A stretch of DNA of 64,000 nucleotides, taken from the NCBI GenBank assembly GCA_002104905.1, contig MCFE01000003.1, positions 223,977-287,976 on the forward strand, in the 5' to 3' direction. Of this stretch, positions 58,637 to 64,000 are shown piece after piece. The notes beneath the pieces were generated by a model. That model saw only the letters and a list, made by a program, of their open reading frames with translations. It made no database searches and was not told the DNA's origin. The translations under genes were made by a program, and so were the position numbers. This stretch comes from Basidiobolus meristosporus CBS 931.73 (taxonomy: Eukaryota > Basidiobolomycota > Basidiobolomycetes > Basidiobolales > Basidiobolaceae). Position 1 is the first letter of the stretch. Each line of letters opens with the position of its first letter.

Positions 58637-59439
58637 TGGTGGTGTAGAGGTACTCCTGGGAGAAGCTACACAACTCAAGGTGTGTGAGGTGTCTGATGGG
58701 TGCAATAACCTCTGGGTCTTAACTGCTGGTGTCTTTGTCAGTATGTCTCTATGGTAAAAGCTCCTGCTTCTCTAGCTTCCTAGGTGCTCCAAGTGTCTCC
58801 AAAGGCCTCTGTGTGTCTTGTGCACTACCTTGAAAAGCTCCTTGATGGCAGGTCTGAGGTGTACTGTTGAAGGCAGGTGCAGTGATCAACTGCTAATCAA
58901 TAAGGGAGAAGTGTTACTGATAGAAGGGATGATTTATTGATGAGGGATTGCTTTCCCTTAAATACTTTTCCTGATTGCCAAGTGATTACTAATGACAAGG
59001 TTCTAGAAGATTCTAGGCATCAGTGGAATTCTTGATGACATCACTATGAGCTAAAAATATGCCAAGAATGTCCTGGAAGGTTCTAAAGGGCACAGCACAT
59101 CCAACCAATCAGGAATCAGTAGTCTGAAACCTGTGCAACATAGAAATACCATATATGGTATTGAAATGGTAGGGATGGTAACACAGACCTAGGTCATGTG
59201 TCACGGGTACTGATGCACGTACTTGCCTTATATAGATACATCTACTGATCACAAAGCTGAATAACATCTGGGATAACTAATGCTAATAACTAATCAGGGT
59301 AAACATCATATGGGGATAATACTGATAAAATGGGCAAAAGAAGAATGGGATAATACTGATAAGATAAAATATGGATAAGTATATCATAATGACTATATGA
59401 ATAAACTTGTCTGTGGGAGGTATGTTTACCCTAACACAC
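58637..59439 (-). repeat. 803-bp LTR-like insertion in the gag zinc knuckle (second LTR family)
   Basis: Flanked by CGGTGT on both sides (58,632-58,637 and 59,440-59,445; 5 or 6 bp). Removing it restores SERCLKKRDYQPKKPEYGNAA, as in element D. In reverse orientation it matches 33,527-34,589, including ACCATATATGGTAT, the TTGGTTGGATGTGCTGTGCC block, AATAAATCATCCC and the ACACCACCACACCG end. A solo LTR without internal sequence. Confidence 0.8.
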
Positions 59440-59444
59440 CGGTG

Positions 59445-62400
59445 TCTCAAAAAGAGAGATTATCAGCCAAAGAAGCCTGAATATGGAAATGCTGCAACAA
59501 CTGAAGATAGACTATTCATATCTGCACTAAATATGACCACAAACAAGGATTATCAGACGTGGTGTATTGACTCTGGAGCATCTCAACACTTTACACACCT
59601 AAAAGGACTTTTTACCCAATATCAAGAAATTCCAATTAAGAAGGTTTTCATGGGTGACAATAGAACACTTGATGCAGTGGGAGAAGGAACTATCCAAGTA
59701 AACCTTAGAAGCAGTAATGGAAGCCATACACTGACCTTTAAAGAAGTACTCTATGTACCAGAAATAGCCAAGAACCTACTCTCTGTAAGCAAGGCCGCAG
59801 CAGAAGGACTCAGTTTCAATTTTGACAATTCTGGATGCAGGATCACTGATCAAAATGGTGCCCATATTGCTTTGGGCATCAGAGATCAGAATCTATACAA
59901 GTTGACTTATATTTCATTATATCTGGAAGCCAATATAAGTAACTTAAGTGAAGAAACACCAATGCTTTGGCACAGGAGATTTGGGCACATCAATTTTGAT
60001 TATTTGCGCAAAATGTTCAAGATCAGCTAGTTACTGGAGTGAAAATAGATACCCCAGCTAATTTGGAGCACTGTGAAGTCTGCAGAGATGGGAAACAAGC
60101 CAGACAACCGTTCAAGAGCTCTGGGTTAATCAAAACTAAGAAAAAATTAGATCTAACTCACTCAGATCTGTGTGGACCAATGCAAAATATATCTTTAGGT
60201 GGGATGAAGTATTTAATCACTTTTATTGATGATTATACAAGATACACATGGGTCTACTTCATGGAGAGAAAGGAAGAAGCTCTGTCTAAGTTCAGGGAGT
60301 TTAAAGCCATGGTGGAGAGAGAAACTGGTGAAAGAATCAAGAAAATATGCTCTGACAATGGTGGAGAATATACATCAAAACTCTTCATCCACTTCTGCAA
60401 AATTCATGGGATAAAGCAAGAGACTACTGTACCATACTCCCCACAGCAAAATGGAGTAGCAGAACAAGCTAACAGATCAATTATTGATATGGCAAGATCT
60501 ATGATCCATGATCAAAAATTATCCTATGATTTTTGGGCGGAATTGGTTGCCACTGCTGTATACCTTAAAAATAGGAGTTATAACAGAATACATTGTGATT
60601 CTACTCCATTTGAAGCATGGTATGGATACAGACCAAGTGCGGAACATCTAAGAATATTTGGGTGTACAGCATATGCCAAAAAACTGGCCGGAAATCAGTC
60701 AAAATTTGAGCCAAAAAGTGTAAAATGCATAATTTTGGGCTACTGCAATGAGAGTAAGGCATACAGACTCTACAGTACCAAAGCAAAGAAGCTCATCAAG
60801 TCCAGGGATGTGTTGTTTGATGAAATTTCAAAATTCTCACAAAAAATGACATCAGATGATGACAAAAATTTGATCTCAAGTCCACCAATTATCAGGATTG
60901 AATCAGAGCAAAACAATGAAAATTTTTTCACTCCAGAGGACTCTAAAACCATGGTTCAGCCAGAATCAGTGCTCAGGAATATCCCAGAAGTAATCATTCC
61001 AGTATCAAATGCCCAGAGATCAAATCAGACAAGAAATAGCCCAAATTACTATATCAATGAGGGTACAAACTTAGCCTATGCCCATTCAGTCCATGTTGAT
61101 GAGCCCCAAACTGTAAAAGAGGCCCTAAATAGCCCTCAGACAAAGTTTTGGAGATCTGCAATGACTGAGGAATATCAGGCACTGATGGAAAATCAAACTT
61201 GGGACTTAGTCAAATTACCAATCAACCAAAAATCAATTTGATGCAGATGGGTCTTTAAGACAAAATACAAGGCTGATGGTACAATTGAAAGATACAAAGC
61301 AAGACTTGTAGCCAAAGGATACTCTCAAACAAAAGGACTTGACTATACTGAGACCTTTGCACCGGTAGCTAAGTTTAATTCCATCAGATTAATTTTGGCC
61401 ATTGCAGCAAAATATAAGTTTTTTATTCATCAAATGGATGTGAAAACTGCATTTTTGAATGGAGAACTTGCTGAGGACATGTATATGGACCAGCCTGATG
61501 GGCTTATTGACCAAGATAACCCCCATTTGGTCTCCAAGCTTAAAAAGTCACTATATGGTCTCAAATAATCACCAAGAGCCTGGAATTACAAGATAGATTC
61601 TTATTTGGAATCCTTGAGTTTCAAAAGAAGTAATGCTGACTATAGTATATACCATAAGCCAGATAGAGCAAATCCAGTTCTATTAGCTCTATATGTGGAT
61701 GATCTTATTATAGCTGCCAACAACCTAGAAACATTGGAAGAGACTAAATCCAGCCTATCTAAGGAGTTCAAGATTCCTGATCTAGGAGAACTTAGTTACT
61801 ACTTAGGGATTAAGTTCTCCATAGACAGAAGTACCCAGACTATTACCCTAAGCCAATCCAAGTATATTCAAGATATACTAAAGAAGTACAAAATGGAAGA
61901 CTGTAAACTGGCAGCTACCCCAATGGAGACAAACCTTAACTTGGTCAAAACTCAACCTAATCAAGAGAGCTTGGTGCCATCTGAAAGCCCTGACTTTCCT
62001 TATCAGTCTATGGGTGGCAGTCTGATGTATATTATGCTTGGAACACGTCCAGATATCTCATATTCAGTGGGAGTTGTCAGCCAACATAATCAGAGCTATG
62101 GATCTGATCATATTGCAGCAGTTAAGCGGACTTTCTGATACCTAAAAGGAACTGCTGATATCTGCTTAAGATACACTTATAAGGACTCAGAACAGGATCT
62201 TGTGGGATACTCTGATGCAGATTGGGGACAAAATTTAGAAGACAGAAGATCCACCACAGGATACACCTTTCATTACTGTAAAGGAGCAATTTCATGGAAT
62301 TCAAGAAAGCAACCAACCGAAGCACTTTCCACCACAGAGGCAGAGTATATGGCAGCCTGTGAAGCTATAAAAGAAGCAATGTGGTTAAGAAAGCTGCTTA

Positions 62401-62711
62401 CAGATTTAGGCCTATGTCAAAAAATGCCTATTACTTTATTTCAAGACAATCAAGGATGTATACAATTAGGTAGAAATCCAACTTTTCATGCTAGAACCAA
62501 GCACATAGATATTAGACATCATTTCATACATGAATCTATAGAGAATAACTTAGTTAGCTTAGTTTACTGTCCTACAGATGAAATGATTGTAGACATATTT
62601 ACCAAACCATTAGCCAGAGACAAGTTTAAATATCTTAGGTCAAAATTAGAACAAGTCAGTATGAACATTTGGCTGAGTGGGAGTGTTGTAAAAATTTGTA
62701 TTTCCACCTAA
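59445..62711 (+). pseudogene. pol: Copia pol: protease, integrase, reverse transcriptase, RNase H
   Basis: Protease motif WCIDSGASQHFTH (near 59,560). Integrase: zinc-binding HRRFGHIN...CEVCRDGK, then the DDE core with LTHSDLCGP, SDNGGEYTSKLF and [50 protein letters not shown], the palm [13 protein letters not shown] and the active site LYVDDLIIAANN. RNase H: YSDADWG, TTEAEYMAACEA and LFQDNQGCIQL. Lesions: frameshift near 60,022 and stops at 61,239-61,241, 61,566-61,568 (CAA to TAA) and 62,137-62,138 region (CGA to TGA). The last codons run into the 3' LTR. Classic Tnt1/copia order. Confidence 0.92.
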
Positions 62712-63032
62712 ATATTCATCTAACTTAGTCACTTAGATCATTACCTTCAAATCCTAGAGAATACTGACCAAATTCCTTGTTGGGATTTACTTAGAATATT
62801 TTCACCAAAATACCAGGTACCCAGAACATGATAATTCTCAAAGTTGTCCAAACAGCCCCAAACTTTGCACACATGTTCTTGGGACCTTCCTTAATCTATT
62901 CTATGTGTTTAGAATGCCAAGACCAGGTAAAAGTATAAATACTACTTTTACATTCAATAAATCATTAAGTGAAAACCACATAATCTACTTGTCCTCCCAA
63001 TCACTTCCAATATCTCCAAGACTCTTACAACA
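62684..63032 (+). repeat. 3' LTR of element C
   Basis: 349 bp, TGTTGTAA...TTACAACA, with an intact TATAAATA in the loop of GTAAAAGTA (62,927-62,935) / TACTTTTAC (62,943-62,951), then CAATAAATC. A few differences from the 5' LTR indicate some time since insertion. Confidence 0.9.
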
Positions 63033-63155
63033 AGCATTACTCCTTTTGAGACTCAAGGATTCCAAATAAGAATCTATCTTGCAATTCCAAGCTCTTGGTG
63101 ATTGTTTGAGACCATATAGAGATTTTTTAAGCTTGCAGACCAAATGGGGGTTATC
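63033..63155 (-). pseudogene. RT piece of reverse copia element A between two insertions
   Basis: Minus-strand [20 protein letters not shown]-like sequence; it continues at 57,541 across the element C insertion and is cut at 63,156 by another reverse copia element. Interestingly it keeps the CAA codon (Gln) that is TAA in element C. Confidence 0.78.
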
Positions 63156-64000
63156 TGTTGTAAGAGTCTTGGAGATATTGGAAGTGATTGGGAGGACAAG
63201 TAGATTATGTGGTTTTCACTTAATGATCTATTGAATGTAAAAGTAGTATTTATACTTTTACCTGGTCTTGGCATTAAAAACACGTAGAATAGGTTAAGGA
63301 AGGTTCCAAGAACATGTGTGCAAAGTTTGGGGCTGTTTGACAACTTTGAGAATTTTCATGTTCTGGGTACCTGGTATTTGGTGAAAATATTCTAAGTAAA
63401 TCCCAACAAGGAATTTGGTCAGTATTCTCTAGGATTTGAAGGTAATGATCTAAAGTGACTAAGTTAGATGAATATTTAGGTGGAAATACAAATTTTTACA
63501 ACACTCCCACTCAGCTAAATGCTCATACTGACTTGTTCTAATTTTGACCTAAGATATTAAAACTTGTCTCTGGCTAATGGTTTGGTAAATATGTCTGCAA
63601 TCATTTCATCTGTAGGACAGTAAACTAAGCTAACTAAGTTATTCTCTATAGATTCATGTATGAAATGATGTCTAATATCTATGTGCTTGGTTCTAGCATG
63701 AAATAGTTGGATTTCTACCTAATTGTATACATCCTTGATTGTCTTGAAATAAAGTAATAGGCATTTTTTGACATAGGCCTAAATCTGTAAGCAGCTTTCT
63801 TAACCACATTGCTTCTTTTGTAGCTTCACAGGCTGCCATATACTCTGCCTCTGTGTGGAAAGTGCTACGGTTGGTTGCTTTCTTGAATTCCATGAAATTG
63901 CTCCTTTACAGTAATGAAAGGTGTATCCTGTGGTGGATCTTCTGTCTTCTAAATTTTGTCCCCAATCTGCATCAGAGTATCCCACAAGATCCTGTTCTGA
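63156..64000 (-). mobile_element. 3' end of reverse copia element B (continues beyond window)
   Basis: 3' LTR at 63,156-63,503 (348 bp, reverse), inverse polypurine tract CTCCCACTCAGC at 63,504-63,515, then the RNase H end of pol on the minus strand up to the window edge (YSDADWGQNLEDRRSTTGYT, TEAEYMAACEATKEAMWLRK, LFQDNQGCIQLGRNPT). Left outer 5-mer TTATC; the matching duplication should lie where element A resumes to the right. A short deletion near 63,865 shifts the frame. Confidence 0.82.

Larger units (their letters stand above)
57542..63032 (+). mobile_element. Complete Ty1/copia retrotransposon (mutated), element C
   Basis: 5.49 kb with 5' LTR 57,542-57,889, primer-binding site GGTTATGAACCCC (57,890-57,902), gag-pol, polypurine tract GAGTGGGAG (62,675-62,683) and 3' LTR 62,684-63,032. 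A perfect 5-bp target duplication AGCAT flanks it (57,537-57,541 and 63,033-63,037). Domain order is gag, protease, integrase, RT, RNase H, which defines Ty1/copia. It is inactivated by a stop in gag, an 803-bp foreign insertion in the zinc knuckle, one frameshift and three further stops. Confidence 0.93.

Noticed and set aside
58630-58757. Gag C-terminus VEVLLGEATQLKVC as a genuine retroelement domain
   Set aside because: It is read-through into the inserted LTR after 58,637; the true continuation starts at 59,446.

Overview
The window looks like nuclear DNA of a filamentous, probably early-diverging fungus. The protein-coding genes carry short introns (mostly 55-130 nt, GT...AG, phase-consistent), and their products include SEC16, GDA1 and a secreted subtilisin. 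One gene is a FANCA homologue, a family absent from well-studied Dikarya. A Zoopagomycota/Entomophthoromycotina-type genome (Basidiobolus-like) is my best guess; it is an inference from gene content, not proven. Layout: positions 1-22,590 are a compact host region with seven genes: SEC16 (minus, 3' end outside the window), a mitochondrial Obg GTPase (MTG2, plus), an 85-residue unknown protein (minus), a FANCA-like gene (plus, at least 13 introns), a cold-shock-domain protein with a glycine-rich tail (plus, 4 introns), a Golgi GDA1 nucleotidase (minus) and a secreted subtilisin (plus). SEC16/MTG2, the unknown gene/FANCA and GDA1/subtilisin are divergent pairs sharing promoter regions. Positions 22,591-64,000 contain no recognisable host gene and are a nest of transposable elements. 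First comes a tandem LTR retrotransposon, LTR-body-LTR-body-LTR (22,591-28,867), with three nearly identical 349-bp LTRs and a decayed, non-coding body. Next (28,868-52,920) is a pile of CACTA-type DNA transposons encoding a Tnp2-family transposase. A divergently transcribed second gene of unknown function accompanies it. Ends read CACTATG...CATAGTG. One copy (33,492-41,547) sits inside the transposase of another, flanked by a TGTA duplication. Last (52,921-64,000) are Ty1/copia elements nested in one another. A complete but mutated one (57,542-63,032) has 348/349-bp LTRs, an AGCAT target duplication, gag, protease, integrase, RT and RNase H. It lies inside a reverse-oriented relative, which is also split by a third. 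Solo LTRs of this copia family and of at least three other LTR-like families are scattered through the block. All transposon genes seen here carry stops, frameshifts or insertions. The host genes act separately: ER exit (SEC16), Golgi glycosylation support (GDA1), mitoribosome assembly (MTG2), DNA crosslink repair (FANCA), RNA binding (cold-shock protein) and extracellular proteolysis.
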